In this document: positions 37,131 through 48,200 of the stretch, piece after piece
Position numbering within the stretch: position 1 is the stretch's first letter
Layout: each line of letters begins with the position of its first letter
DNA from: an uncultured Lacinutrix sp.
GTDB taxonomy: Bacteria > Bacteroidota > Bacteroidia > Flavobacteriales > Flavobacteriaceae
DNA length: 64,000 nucleotides
Direction: 5' to 3'
Assembly (NCBI RefSeq): GCF_947500325.1
Contig: NZ_CANMRQ010000005.1
Location: 186,001-250,000 of the forward strand
Position numbers and translations under genes: made by a program
Notes under the pieces: generated by a model
Database searches by the model: none
Told to the model about the DNA's origin: nothing
The model's input: only the letters and a program-made list of their open reading frames with translations

Positions 37131-37703
37131 ATGAACCGTCAAGAACTTTATTTTAAAACCGATATAGAGTGGCGAAACTGGTTATCAAAAAACTATGATA
37201 GTGATGAAGGTGTTTACCTCATTTTCTATAAAGTAGAAAACCCAGAGCCTTCTATGCGTTGGGAAGAAGCTGTAAAAGTAGCTTTATGTTATGGTTGGAT
37301 TGATTCTACTGTAAAAAGTTTAGGTAACGGAAAACGTAGACAATACTTTTGTAAACGTAACTCTAAAAGTGTTTGGAGTGCTTTAAATAAAAAATATATA
37401 AAAGAACTTACAACAGAGAATTTAATGCATAAAAGCGGGCTATCTATTATTGCTACTGGCAAAAAAAATGGTTCATGGACAGCACTAGATACTGTTGAGA
37501 AAGGAATAATTCCTGAAGATCTCAAACTTCAATTTGACAAAAACCCTAAAGCGTTTGAAAATTATAATAATTTTGCACCGTCTTACAGAAAAAGCTATCT
37601 ATACTGGTTAAATCAAGCAAAACGAGAAATTACTAGGCAAAAAAGAATTGTTGAAATAATAAAATTTTGCAATGCAAATATAAAATCAAGAGGTAATTGG
37701 TAA
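37131..37703 (+). CDS. YdeI/OmpD-associated family protein
   Basis: 190 aa. The signature is EGVYLIFYKVENPEPSMRWEEAVKVALCYGWIDSTVKSL, and the C-terminal helical part resembles the OmdA domain. The family has been linked to bacteriocin tolerance and osmotic stress, but the biochemistry is unknown. It begins 1 bp after the M1 peptidase gene; it may simply be an operon passenger. A second member of the broader family is at 48467. Confidence 0.82.
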   Translation: MNRQELYFKTDIEWRNWLSKNYDSDEGVYLIFYKVENPEPSMRWEEAVKVALCYGWIDSTVKSLGNGKRRQYFCKRNSKSVWSALNKKYIKELTTENLMHKSGLSIIATGKKNGSWTALDTVEKGIIPEDLKLQFDKNPKAFENYNNFAPSYRKSYLYWLNQAKREITRQKRIVEIIKFCNANIKSRGNW

Positions 37704-37753
37704 TCCTATTCTGATAAAAAATTAGTAAATTTAAGTCTAATACCGACTTAATA

Positions 37754-39808
37754 ATGAAAAGTAAATCTCTCCCGTGCTTATCATATTTGTTCTTTTTTTT
37801 CTTGTTTTTATTATACAATTGTGATTTCAAATCTCATCTATCAGAAAAAGAAAAACTTTATTTATCTAACAATCCAGATATAATTGTTGGTATTTACATA
37901 TACTATCCACCTTTTGAATTTATAAATGAAAATGGACAAGTAAATGGGATTCTAATAGAGTACTTTAATAAGTTAGAATCTAATATAGATCACACATTTA
38001 AAAAAAGATATTATAATGATTGGCAACAATTAGTAAAAGATGCAAAAGCAAATAAAATAGACGTTATTCTTGAAATTCAAAATACAGAAGAAAGACGTAA
38101 ATATTTAGATTTTACTGAACCTGTTTTTGTTGGTAGACATATTATATTAACAGAAAAAAATAGTACAAGTACAAAAATTTCAGATTTATATAATAAAAAA
38201 ATATGCGTTTGTGAAGATTACTCTATAGAAGAATACTTAAGAAAGAAATACCCAAATATTACTCGTGTATTAAAACCAAATGAAAAAGCTTGTATAGATG
38301 CGCTTTTAAATAATGAAGTTGATGCTTTTATTGGGTTAGAAAGTGCTATAAACTATTTTATTACAAAAGATGGTATATCAAATTTAATAATACAAGGTTC
38401 AATAGGTTATGACAATGAATTAAGCTTTGCCATTAATAAAGAAGAACCCATACTTTCTGAAATAATAAAAAAAGGAAATAATTCTATATCATTAGAAGAA
38501 AAAAATGAAATTCTTAATAAATGGCTTCTAGATATAGCTAAACCTTTTCATAAAAAAGCTAGTTTCTGGAAAACACTATTATTAATATTAGGATCTGTTT
38601 TACTCCTTTCATTTATATTTAGTTTTTACTTAAAGCAGATAGTAAAAAAAAGAACAGAAGAACTTATAAAAGCGAAGAAAAAAGCAGAAAAAAACAATGA
38701 ATTAAAAACGTTATTTCTTCAAAATATCTCTCATGAAGTAAGAACACCATTAAACAGTATTATTGGCTTTGCAAGTTTTTTAAAAGAAAATAGCATAGAA
38801 GAAGCAGATAAAACTGGCTTTGTAGATACTATACTTCAACAAAGTTCTAATCTAACGAATATTCTAAATAATATTATTGAAATTTCAGAATTAACTACAA
38901 CAAAATCAAAACCTAAAAATCAAGCTTTATGTTTAGAAAAAGAGCTTAATATTATTGCAGAAATATATAAAATTAAAGCAGAAAATAAAGGTTTAAGTTT
39001 TAAATTCAACAACCAAGTTAATAGACCAGAAAGCATTATTTTATCTGATAAATCAAGGTTAACTAAAACCATTAGTAACCTGCTTGACAATGCTATAAAA
39101 TTTACAAATAATGGCTCCATTATATTGTCTTCTAAAATTGAAAATAGCAATATAATAATACAAATAACAGACACTGGTATTGGAATACAATCTGAAAAAT
39201 CTAAAGCAATTTTTGATGAATTTTATCAAATAGAACAGGAACTATCTAAAAAATATGATGGTTTAGGTATTGGTTTAACTATAGCTAAAGAAAATATAAA
39301 GTCTTTAAAAGGCTCAATTACTTTAGACACTAATCTAAAAGGCGGCACATCTTTTACAATTACGTTACCATATAATCCTGCCCCAAATGATTTAGAGACT
39401 AAAGCTCCTAAACTAATTAGCTCAACATTAAAAATTTTAATAGCTGAAGATATGAAGTTAAATTATTTAGTCTTACAAAAAATGTTAGATAAAATAATTT
39501 TAGACGACAAAACAATCATCTGGGCAAAAAATGGTCAAGAAGCAATAGATTATATTAATGAATCCAACTTTGACATTATTTTTATGGATATTAAAATGCC
39601 TGTATTGGATGGTTATGAAGCAACAAAACAAATTAAAGCTATTAGCCCAGATATTTATATAGTTGCGCAAACCGCTTATGCAGATGAAGAAGATTATAAT
39701 AAAGCAATAGCTTCTGGTTTTGATGGCTATTTAACAAAGCCCATAAACTCTAATGCTTTAAAGATTACATTACAAGATTTATTTGCTATAAAAACGACTT
39801 CAGATTAA
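37754..39808 (+). CDS. Hybrid sensor histidine kinase with periplasmic solute-binding sensor (BvgS-like)
   Basis: 684 aa. Signal/anchor at the N-terminus, then an SBP_bac_3-type sensor (about 30-265, with the double-lobe motif YYPPFEFINENGQVNGILIEY), a membrane helix (about 272-295), a coiled-coil linker, HisKA with NISHEVRTPLNSI (His327), HATPase (DNAIKFTNNG; DTGIGIQ; GLGIGLTIAKENI) and a C-terminal receiver with FMDIKMPVLDGYEA (Asp612). It probably senses an amino acid or other small molecule and relays phosphate within itself and then to an unlinked partner. It is separated from the next gene by 6 bp. Confidence 0.9.
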   Translation: MKSKSLPCLSYLFFFFLFLLYNCDFKSHLSEKEKLYLSNNPDIIVGIYIYYPPFEFINENGQVNGILIEYFNKLESNIDHTFKKRYYNDWQQLVKDAKANKIDVILEIQNTEERRKYLDFTEPVFVGRHIILTEKNSTSTKISDLYNKKICVCEDYSIEEYLRKKYPNITRVLKPNEKACIDALLNNEVDAFIGLESAINYFITKDGISNLIIQGSIGYDNELSFAINKEEPILSEIIKKGNNSISLEEKNEILNKWLLDIAKPFHKKASFWKTLLLILGSVLLLSFIFSFYLKQIVKKRTEELIKAKKKAEKNNELKTLFLQNISHEVRTPLNSIIGFASFLKENSIEEADKTGFVDTILQQSSNLTNILNNIIEISELTTTKSKPKNQALCLEKELNIIAEIYKIKAENKGLSFKFNNQVNRPESIILSDKSRLTKTISNLLDNAIKFTNNGSIILSSKIENSNIIIQITDTGIGIQSEKSKAIFDEFYQIEQELSKKYDGLGIGLTIAKENIKSLKGSITLDTNLKGGTSFTITLPYNPAPNDLETKAPKLISSTLKILIAEDMKLNYLVLQKMLDKIILDDKTIIWAKNGQEAIDYINESNFDIIFMDIKMPVLDGYEATKQIKAISPDIYIVAQTAYADEEDYNKAIASGFDGYLTKPINSNALKITLQDLFAIKTTSD

Positions 39809-39814
39809 TTAAAT

Positions 39815-41026
39815 ATGAATATTAAAAAAGTAAGTTTTACTAATCCTGAAGGCCAATTATTAGTTGGCCGTATAGAACTCCCTATAAACCAACATCCACA
39901 TAACTTTGCGATTTTTGCGCATTGTTTTACATGTAACAAAAACCTGTCTGCAGTAAAAAATATAAGTCGGGCATTAACACAAAATGGCTTTGGTGTATTA
40001 CGTTTTGACTTTACAGGTTTAGGAGAAAGTGATGGTGATTTTGAAAACACCAATTTTTCTGGAAACGTAGAAGATTTAATAAGCGCTGCAAATTTCTTAG
40101 AAAAAGAGTATGCTTCCCCAACGCTTTTAATAGGGCATTCATTAGGTGGAGCAGCATCTATTTTTGCTGCTGCAAAAATAGCATCTGTAAAGGCTGTGGC
40201 CACAATTGGAGCACCATCAAACCCTAAACATGTACAACATTTATTACATAGTAGTATAGACGAAATTAAGGCTAATGGGAAAGCTAAAGTAAATTTAGGA
40301 GGCAGAGAGTTTACAATAAAAAAGCAATTTCTAGATGATATTGAAAGTAAATCATTACCCGAAGTAGCACAAAATTTACGTAAAGCAATACTTGTAATTC
40401 ATTCTCCTCAAGATACTACTGTTAGTATTAAAAATGCCGAAGACATATATGTAGCTGCACGTCACCCAAAAAGTTTTGTTTCTATTGATGGAGCCGACCA
40501 TTTATTAATGAGAAAAGAAGATTCTAGATATGTTGGAAATATAATCTCAAATTGGTCTAAACGTTATGTTACAATACCAGAGAGCGAAAAACTATCTACA
40601 AAACATCAAGTTATAGCAAGTTTAGATACTGCTGATGGATTCTCAACTCAAATGAAAGTAGGCAATCATTATATGATGGCAGATGAACCTTTAAGTTTTG
40701 GAGGTAATGATTTTGGTCCTTCTCCATACGAACTTGTTTCTGCTGGATTATCTGCTTGTACAGCAATGACTGTGCAAATGTATACCAAGAGAAAAGAATG
40801 GGATTTACAAAATATAGAAGTACATACAAGTTATACTAAAACTCACGCAAAAGATTGTGAGGATTGTGAAGACAACACTGCAAAAATCGATACGTTTTAC
40901 CGTGAAATAAAATTAGTCGGTAATTTAGATGACAAACAAAAAGCCAGAATATTACAAATAGCAGATAAATGTCCTGTTCATAAAACATTACATAACGAAA
41001 CACAGGTTATTACAGAATTAGTTTAG
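39815..41026 (+). CDS. Alpha/beta hydrolase - OsmC fusion protein
   Basis: 403 aa, two domains. The N-terminal alpha/beta hydrolase (1-250) has the nucleophile elbow LLIGHSLGGAAS (Ser109) and a C-terminal His in GADHLLM. The OsmC/Ohr-like domain (about 270-400) has the paired cysteines in LSACTAMTVQMY and ADKCPVHKTL used for peroxide reduction. Such fusions are widespread in bacteria and are thought to act on organic (hydro)peroxides or esters. It ends 3 bp before a convergent gene, so there is no room for a terminator there. Confidence 0.9.
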   Translation: MNIKKVSFTNPEGQLLVGRIELPINQHPHNFAIFAHCFTCNKNLSAVKNISRALTQNGFGVLRFDFTGLGESDGDFENTNFSGNVEDLISAANFLEKEYASPTLLIGHSLGGAASIFAAAKIASVKAVATIGAPSNPKHVQHLLHSSIDEIKANGKAKVNLGGREFTIKKQFLDDIESKSLPEVAQNLRKAILVIHSPQDTTVSIKNAEDIYVAARHPKSFVSIDGADHLLMRKEDSRYVGNIISNWSKRYVTIPESEKLSTKHQVIASLDTADGFSTQMKVGNHYMMADEPLSFGGNDFGPSPYELVSAGLSACTAMTVQMYTKRKEWDLQNIEVHTSYTKTHAKDCEDCEDNTAKIDTFYREIKLVGNLDDKQKARILQIADKCPVHKTLHNETQVITELV

Positions 41027-41029
41027 TAT

Positions 41030-42424
41030 TTAAGACTTTATAATTTTAAAGTTTTCTTCATTAATTTTTAAAAAATAAATACCAGCATTAAGTTGGGTTA
41101 AATCCAATTGGGTTAACATACTATTCTCTTTCTTTAGAATTAATTGCTTTCCATTGATTGAATGCAAACTAATCGTTTTGGGTTTTGATGATTTAAAAGA
41201 AATATTTAAATAATCTAGAACGGGATTAGGATATATTTTAAATGATTCCTGATTAACTTCAGATATACTTAATACATTTTCGGTTAATGCATTGTACATA
41301 TTCCCAGATAAGGCAAACATATATAAAGCTCTTAAAGTAGCTCCAAAATATGCAGTAGTTACTTGATTTTTTAATTCAGTATAACCATTATTAACAAAGT
41401 TCTGATTGGTTGAAGACATTGCAGCAGAAGCATATGCTCCCGTGAATGTTGGATCTTTGTAAGACGTATTAATAGCGATACCAGCTTGAGAATACCCTGG
41501 ATAAATTTGATTGAATCCACCTTGGGCATTTACAAAATCGTTACATAAACCAGAATAACTTAATGCTTGCGAATCTCCAGACCAAACATAATCTATAACC
41601 ATTCTCCATGGTGTTCTTGCTGCATCATAATAATAAGATTTCCCTTCGTTATAAGCCCAAGAGACTTCATTTGAATAGGTTCCATCTGCTTTACACCAAT
41701 CTGAAACCAAGTTATAAACAGCATTGTTTTGAGATAAGTTATCATTTAAAATAGCGTAACTCTTATTTGCTACTGCATTCCAAAATGTTATGTCATTAGA
41801 ATATATTCCAAAAACTCTAAAATAACCTGGAGATAAATATGACGGATTTGTATTATTACTGCCACCCCAAGCATCACCTGGCTTTAAAACATTAGTACCA
41901 TTTTCAATTTCGTATGTTTTTATAGCTGCAATTAATGTTAAAGCATCATTTTGGTAGTTAATTACTCCTGCATTACCCCAACGTTTATCTGCTACAATTA
42001 ATGCATAAGCAGCATCTAACTCTGCATCAGTAGCTCCATTTTGTCCAATTACAGAAGTACAGCCATTAATCTTCCAATTCATAACGCCGTTAGCATTAGA
42101 AAAATCTTGATAGTACAACCACAATCCATCAAATAATTCTTTATCATTAGCATAAACAGATAGTAACATGCCATAAGCTATACCTTCAGAAACGGTTTCT
42201 GATGACGTATCGAATTTTATACGGTATCTTCCATTTGCGCATGGATCTGCAAAGGTATTACGCCACGAGACATACACATCATATATATCATTAGACTGAA
42301 TATTTGTTGGTTGCGTTCCATAGCTATAATTAGCATTTACAAAACTAACTGCTGAAATTTGTGCATAAGCTGTAAATGATATTATAAGTGTGAAACAAAA
42401 AATAAAGGTGTAATGCTTTTTCAT
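41030..42424 (-). CDS. Secreted family 8 glycoside hydrolase with T9SS sorting domain
   Basis: 464 aa. Signal peptide ends near AYAQ. GH8 signature: FDTSSETVSEGIAYGMLLSV with the probable general acid Glu80, and NGATDAELDAAYALIVADKRW with Asp133. The C-terminal about 75 residues are a type A sorting domain (FKIYPNPVLDYLNISF, LHSINGKQLILK, LNAGIYFLKI). GH8 enzymes cut beta-1,4 glucans, xylan or chitosan; the substrate cannot be decided here. Nested inverted repeats precede the start. It converges on the OsmC fusion with a 3-bp gap. Confidence 0.9.
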   Translation of the reverse strand: MKKHYTFIFCFTLIISFTAYAQISAVSFVNANYSYGTQPTNIQSNDIYDVYVSWRNTFADPCANGRYRIKFDTSSETVSEGIAYGMLLSVYANDKELFDGLWLYYQDFSNANGVMNWKINGCTSVIGQNGATDAELDAAYALIVADKRWGNAGVINYQNDALTLIAAIKTYEIENGTNVLKPGDAWGGSNNTNPSYLSPGYFRVFGIYSNDITFWNAVANKSYAILNDNLSQNNAVYNLVSDWCKADGTYSNEVSWAYNEGKSYYYDAARTPWRMVIDYVWSGDSQALSYSGLCNDFVNAQGGFNQIYPGYSQAGIAINTSYKDPTFTGAYASAAMSSTNQNFVNNGYTELKNQVTTAYFGATLRALYMFALSGNMYNALTENVLSISEVNQESFKIYPNPVLDYLNISFKSSKPKTISLHSINGKQLILKKENSMLTQLDLTQLNAGIYFLKINEENFKIIKS

Positions 42425-42469
42425 ATTTGGGTTTGGTATATTGATTTATTAATATACGTCCCAAATCTA
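42425..42469 (-). promoter_or_regulatory. Promoter and nested dyad upstream of the GH8 gene
   Basis: On the minus strand a -7 box TAGATTTG lies at 42462-42469. Overlapping it and covering the leader are two nested inverted repeats: ATTTGGG (42425-42431) with CCCAAAT (42460-42466), and GTATATT (42436-42442) with AATATAC (42451-42457). The arrangement suggests an operator for substrate-dependent control. Confidence 0.45.
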
Positions 42470-42486
42470 TTAATGGATTTTAAAAA

Positions 42487-43953
42487 TTAAATACCACTTA
42501 TAAAACTACCATACGGATCTTTAAATTGAAGTCCTTCTGTAAAACGGTATTTACTCAATTGTTTATACTCTACCAATGCCCATAGTACAAATTCTTTTAC
42601 AAAATAACTCTCTTGCTTAGATAGTTTAGACTGGTATTCTCCAAGCAAATCGTCTAATGGAGATACAGCATCTAATAACGTTTTATATTCTTTATCTCTT
42701 AAATCATCTAGTAATTCAAAACCCTCAGAATGATTAAAAAACCAAGATACTATATCATCGTATGGACTTTCATCATCTTGTTTTTGTAGTTTTTCAATTT
42801 TTGGAAAAAACTCAGGAAATAAACTTTTTACTGCTTCCCCAATTAAATTATAAGCAACTTGTGCTGCACCTTCTTGTTCTCCTTCATACACTAACTCTAC
42901 TTTTCCTGTAATAGCAGGAATAATTCCTAAAAAATCTGATAGTCTTACTGTTGTATTTTCATCTCCTGCTTTTAATGCTCGTAATTCTGCTGTACTTAAT
43001 AAGTTTTCATAGGCAGTAATGCTTAATCGCGCACTTACGCCACTTTTTTCGTCTATAAAATCGCTTTCTCGAGCTTCAAAGACAATTTGTTCTAATAAGT
43101 CTTTTGCTAATTCTGGAACATGAATAGCATTTTCCTGACGACTGTCTAGTTTAGCCTCTTGCTCGGTAATAGTTTTAGCAGTTTCTATATCTGCTGGATA
43201 ATGCGTTAAAATTTGAGAACCTATACGATCTTTTAAAGGTGTAACAATACTTCCTCTATTGGTATAATCTTCAGGGTTTGCAGTAAAAATAAATTGCATA
43301 TCTAAAGGCAACCGCAGCTTAAAACCTCTTATTTGAATATCACCTTCTTGCAAAATATTAAATAACGCAACTTGAATTCTGGCTTGTAAATCTGGTAATT
43401 CATTAATTACAAAAATGCAACGATTTGCTCTTGGAATCATGCCATAATGTATCACACGATCATCTGCATAACTTAATTTCAAATTCGCAGCTTTTATAGG
43501 ATCTACATCACCAATTATATCTGCTACAGTAACATCTGGTGTTGCTAATTTCTCAGCAAAACGCTCACTTCTATGTAACCATGTAATTGGTGTGTTATCT
43601 CCTTTTTCTTTTATTAATTCTATTGCATAACGCGATATTGGCTGTAAAGGATCATCATTAATTTCGCTACCAGCTATAACAGGTATATATTCATCTAAGA
43701 GATTCAACATTAAACGCGCTAAACGCGTTTTTGCTTGACCGCGAAGGCCTAATAAATTAATATTATGTCTCGATAAAATAGCACGTTCTAACTCAGGAAT
43801 TACTGTATTTTCATAACCGTGAACACCTGCAAATGTGGTTTCCTTATTTTTTATTTTTTCAATTAAATTATCTCTTAATTCATCTTTAATAGATTTGCTT
43901 TTATATCCCGATTTTTTTAAAGCCTCTAAAGTTTTAATTGTTTCTATTTTCAT
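42487..43953 (-). CDS. MoxR/magnesium-chelatase-like AAA+ ATPase
   Basis: 488 aa. A nucleotide-binding loop NLLGLRGQAKTRLARLML (GxxGxAKT, with Ala where most P-loops have Gly) and a Walker B-like IFVINELPDLQARIQVAL; sensor-like regions LRLPLDMQFIFTANPEDYTNRG follow. The N-terminus carries the motif typical of ATPases paired with VWA proteins. It probably remodels or activates a target protein together with the VWA protein upstream (44030-45157), a common partnership in Bacteroidota; the target is unknown. A 76-bp gap separates them. Confidence 0.85.
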   Translation of the reverse strand: MKIETIKTLEALKKSGYKSKSIKDELRDNLIEKIKNKETTFAGVHGYENTVIPELERAILSRHNINLLGLRGQAKTRLARLMLNLLDEYIPVIAGSEINDDPLQPISRYAIELIKEKGDNTPITWLHRSERFAEKLATPDVTVADIIGDVDPIKAANLKLSYADDRVIHYGMIPRANRCIFVINELPDLQARIQVALFNILQEGDIQIRGFKLRLPLDMQFIFTANPEDYTNRGSIVTPLKDRIGSQILTHYPADIETAKTITEQEAKLDSRQENAIHVPELAKDLLEQIVFEARESDFIDEKSGVSARLSITAYENLLSTAELRALKAGDENTTVRLSDFLGIIPAITGKVELVYEGEQEGAAQVAYNLIGEAVKSLFPEFFPKIEKLQKQDDESPYDDIVSWFFNHSEGFELLDDLRDKEYKTLLDAVSPLDDLLGEYQSKLSKQESYFVKEFVLWALVEYKQLSKYRFTEGLQFKDPYGSFISGI

Positions 43954-44029
43954 ATTTATTTTTAGCTTTTTTGCTATTGGCTTTCAGCCTTTAATTCTTA
44001 GTCTTATGTTTTATAACAGCTAGTCGCTA

Positions 44030-45157
44030 TTAACCTTTAATTCTTTTTTTTCTATTGGTTTCGTAATCTTCAAAAATCATCTCTCCCAAACCTTTTAAAC
44101 CTGTATAAAAAGCTTTCCCTTGATTAGCATAAGTAAATTCTTGAACAAATTGCATTAAATATCGATCTTGAGCGATCATAAATGTTGTAATAGGAATATG
44201 TAATTTTCTAGCTTGCTGCGCCATAGCATAGCATTTATTAGTAATATGCGGATTTAAACCATTACTATCCTTATAATAAGTTCCATCTGGTAGTCTCAAA
44301 CAACTTGGTTTACCATCGGTAATCATAAAAATTTGTTTGTTAGTATTACGTTTCCTCCTTAATAAATCCATTGCTAATTGTAATCCTGCAACTGTATTGG
44401 TATGATATGGGCCAACATTTAAATATGGTAGGTCCTTAATTTTAATTGGCCAAGCATCATTACCAAAAACCAAAATATCTAATGTATCTTTTGGATAGCG
44501 CGTAGTAATCAATTCGGCCAGAGCCATAGCTACTTTCTTTGCTGGTGTAATACGGTCTTCGCCATATAGAATCATACTATGACTAATATCAATCATTAAA
44601 ACTGTACTCATTTGTGATTTATGAATAGTTTCTTCTACAACGAGATCATCTTCTGTTAAACGAAAATCACCAATACCATTATTAATTTGTGCATTTCTTA
44701 GGCTCTCTGTCATGCTTACTTTTTCTAAATTATCACCAAATTGATAATTTCTAAAATCACCTGTATGCTCATCTCCTATTCCTAAACCTTTACTTTTATG
44801 ATTTCCAGAGCCGCTTTTTTTTATTTTTCCGAATATTTGATCTAAAGCAGATTGCCTAATAGCACGTTCTGTTTTTGCAGTAATGGCATTCCCTTTTTTT
44901 CCATCTGGTTTTATTTCTTCTCGTATATACCCTTTAGCTTTAAGATCTTCTATAAAATCATCAATGGTATACTCTGGGGTTGTTAGCTCATATTCTTTAT
45001 CTAGCTCTTTTAACCAATCTATAGCTTCATCAAAATCACCAGAGGTATGTGTAATTAATTCTTTAAAGATATCGAAAAGCTTCTCGAAAGGAGATTGAGA
45101 AGGAGATTCATATTGCTTAAATACAAATCCTTTTCTATTAAGTTTATCGTTTTTCAT
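44030..45157 (-). CDS. VWA (von Willebrand factor A) domain protein, partner of the AAA+ ATPase
   Basis: 375 aa cytosolic protein. The N-terminal half (1-190) is helical, with a QSALDQIFGKIKKSGSGNHK region; the VWA domain follows with the metal-ion-dependent adhesion site MIDISHSM (DxSxS) near 195 and MITDGKPSCLRLPDG near 295. It is the second half of a MoxR-VWA pair: such pairs act as chaperones for protein activation. Its function in this organism is unknown. It is divergent from the large BNR-propeller gene. Confidence 0.84.
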   Translation of the reverse strand: MKNDKLNRKGFVFKQYESPSQSPFEKLFDIFKELITHTSGDFDEAIDWLKELDKEYELTTPEYTIDDFIEDLKAKGYIREEIKPDGKKGNAITAKTERAIRQSALDQIFGKIKKSGSGNHKSKGLGIGDEHTGDFRNYQFGDNLEKVSMTESLRNAQINNGIGDFRLTEDDLVVEETIHKSQMSTVLMIDISHSMILYGEDRITPAKKVAMALAELITTRYPKDTLDILVFGNDAWPIKIKDLPYLNVGPYHTNTVAGLQLAMDLLRRKRNTNKQIFMITDGKPSCLRLPDGTYYKDSNGLNPHITNKCYAMAQQARKLHIPITTFMIAQDRYLMQFVQEFTYANQGKAFYTGLKGLGEMIFEDYETNRKKRIKG

Positions 45158-45260
45158 TGTTGTATAAAAATACGGCTTTTTTAAAACAAAAGATTAAGAC
45201 ATTAACAGCTATTTAAGATTTAGTTACTTAACTTTATTCCGACTTTAATAAACCATTATA

Positions 45261-48200
45261 ATGAAAAAAATTTCCCTTTTACTTTTACTACTATTTTCTT
45301 TTACTAGTTTTTCTCAAGAGTTCTCTATGGACTTGATAAAAAACATGAAACCTAGAAACATTGGTCCAGGTGGTATGTCTGGGCGTGTTACTTCTATTGA
45401 TGCTGTTCATACTAATCCAGATATTATGTATGTTGGTACTGCTTCTGGCGGTTTATGGAAATCGACTTCAGGAGGCATAAAATGGGAACCTATTTTCGAT
45501 AATGAAATTACTGCTTCTATTGGAGCTGTAGCTATACAACAATCAAATCCAAGTGTTATCTGGGCTGGTACTGGTGAAGGTAATCCACGAAATAGTTTAA
45601 ATGGTGGCTATGGCATATACAAATCTTTAGATGCAGGGAAAAGCTGGAAAGCTATGGGACTAGAAAAAACAAGACATATACATCGTATTGTTATAGACCC
45701 AACAAATCCTAATATAGTTTATGTTGCTGCTATTGGTAGTCCTTGGGGAGAACATAGTGAGCGTGGTGTTTATAAAACTGTAGACGGCGGTTTTACATGG
45801 AATAAAATTTTATTCGCAAATAATAAAACTGGTGCTGCAGATTTAGTTATGGATCCTACAAATCCTAACAAGTTAATTGCTACACTTTGGGAACACAAGC
45901 GTGATCCTTGGTTTTTTAATTCTGGTGGAAAAGGTTCTGGTTTACATATTACTCATGATGGAGGAAAGACATGGAAGAGAATAACAGAAAAAGAAGGCTT
46001 TCCAAAAGGAGATTTAGGTAGAATTGGTGTTGCAATTGCTAGAAACAAACCCAATATTATATACGCATTAGTAGAAGCTAAAAAGAATGCGCTATATAAA
46101 AGTGTTGATGGTGGTTTTAATTGGAAAAAAATAAACGATAAAAGTGATATTGGTAACAGACCTTTTTATTACTCTGAAATATATGTAGATCCTCAAAATG
46201 AAAACCGTGTATACTCTGTATTCACTTATGTAAATGTTAGTGAAGATGGAGGAAAAAACTTTACTCAATTGATGCCCGCTTATGGCGTAAGCAATGGCGT
46301 ACATCCAGATCATCATGCTTGGTGGATTCATCCTGAAAATGGAAATTTCATGATTGATGGTAACGATGGTGGGATGAATATTACTAAAGATGGTGGTAAA
46401 TCCTGGCGTTTTATTGGTAACATGCCTGTAGCTCAATTTTACCATATTAATGTAGATAACGAATACCCATATAATGTTTATGGTGGTATGCAAGATAATG
46501 GCTCTTGGCGTGGTCCCGCTTATGTATGGCGCTCGCAAGGTATACGCAATAGTTATTGGCAAGAAATTAGTTTTGGTGATGGTTTTGATGTTGTTCCAGA
46601 TCGCGACAATTCTCGTTATGGATGGTCTATGAGTCAACAAGGTTATGTTAGTCGCTACGATTGGCAAACAGGCGATAATTATTTAGTAAGACCTACACAT
46701 CCAGATGCAGACATGCAATTACGATTTAATTGGAATTCTGCTATTAATATTGACCCTTTTAATAATAGCACGCTTTACTTTGGTAGTCAATTTGTACATA
46801 AATCAAATGATAAAGGAGATACTTGGACAATTATTTCTCCAGATTTAACAACCAATGACCCTGAAAAACAAAAACAAAGAGATAGTGGAGGACTTACAAT
46901 TGATGCCACTGGAGCAGAAAACCATTGTACTATTTTAGTTATTGAACCATCACCTATTGAAAAAAACATGTTATGGGTTGGAACCGATGATGGCCGTGTA
47001 CATGTAACACAAAATGGAGGTAACACATGGGCAGATGTTAGTCTTAATTTAAATGATTTACCAAAAGGAAGTTGGATTGTACAAATAAAAGCAAGCAATA
47101 AAAATAAAGGAGAAGCACTTTTAGTTGCTAATGATTATCGTCGTTTTAATTATACTCCATATGCTTATAGAACTAAAAATTATGGCCAATCATGGGAACG
47201 TATTGTAGATACAAACGATGTTAAAAGTTATACACTTTCAATTGTTGAAGATATTGAAGAACCTAATTTATTGTTTCTAGGTACAGATGATGGGTTATAT
47301 GTTTCAACTAATGCAGGAAATAAATGGACAAAATGGACCAATGGTTTTCCAACCGTTCCAGTAAAAGATTTAGTTATTCAACCTAGAGAGCATGATTTAG
47401 TTATTGGAACTTTTGGTCGTGCTGCATGGGTTCTAGATGACATTAGACCATTACGTGCTATTGCAAAAAACAATCAAGTTTTAAATAGTAAGTTAGAATT
47501 ATTTACGCCACCAACAACATACAAAGCATCTTACCAACAACCAACTGGAAGTCGTTTTGGAGCCGATGCCATGTATAGTGGAGAAAACAGAGGTTTTGGT
47601 GCACGCTTTAAATATTATATTAAAGTGGATAAGCCTATAAAGAAAGATAAGGACGATGACAAAAAAGAAGAGAAAGAGGAAGAAAACGAAGATGATAAAA
47701 ATGAAATTAAGTGGGATTCTATCACTATGAACATTTATGATAATGATAAATTAATTAGAACTATAAAAAGAAAAACACCAGACTCTACTGGATTACATAA
47801 CTGGACATGGAGATTACGTGAAAAAGGAAGTGATTATCCTTCAAAAACAATACGTAAAAGAACAAATGAACCAAGTGGTGTTTCTGTAAAACCAGGAACA
47901 TATAAAGCAGTAATGCATTATGGTGATTTAACTTCTGAAAAACAAATTGAAGTAAAAGAAGACCCTAGAATTGATGTTTCAATGTCTAATACAAATGAAA
48001 TATATGCCGCTTTAAAAGAAATAGAACAACTAAACCAAACTATGGCTGATGCTGTAAAACAAATAGTTGAGAGTAAAAATACGGCTGAAAAATATAAAAA
48101 AGACCTCAACGCTTTAGATGATAAAAAGTATAAAGAAAATATTAAAGACTCCAAAGAACTCATCGAAAAAATAGATGACTTACTAGCTGTTTATTTTGGA

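Noticed and set aside
43954-44029. Repeat-like spacer between the VWA and MoxR genes (GCTGAAAGCC, AATAGC, AAAGCT)
   Set aside because: Degenerate short words common in AT-rich flavobacterial spacers; no second copy seen in this window.
46092-46667. 191-codon open frame antisense to the large propeller gene
   Set aside because: It lies entirely within a strongly supported coding gene; the amino acid pattern (Ile/Thr rich without motifs) is what an AT-rich antisense frame gives.
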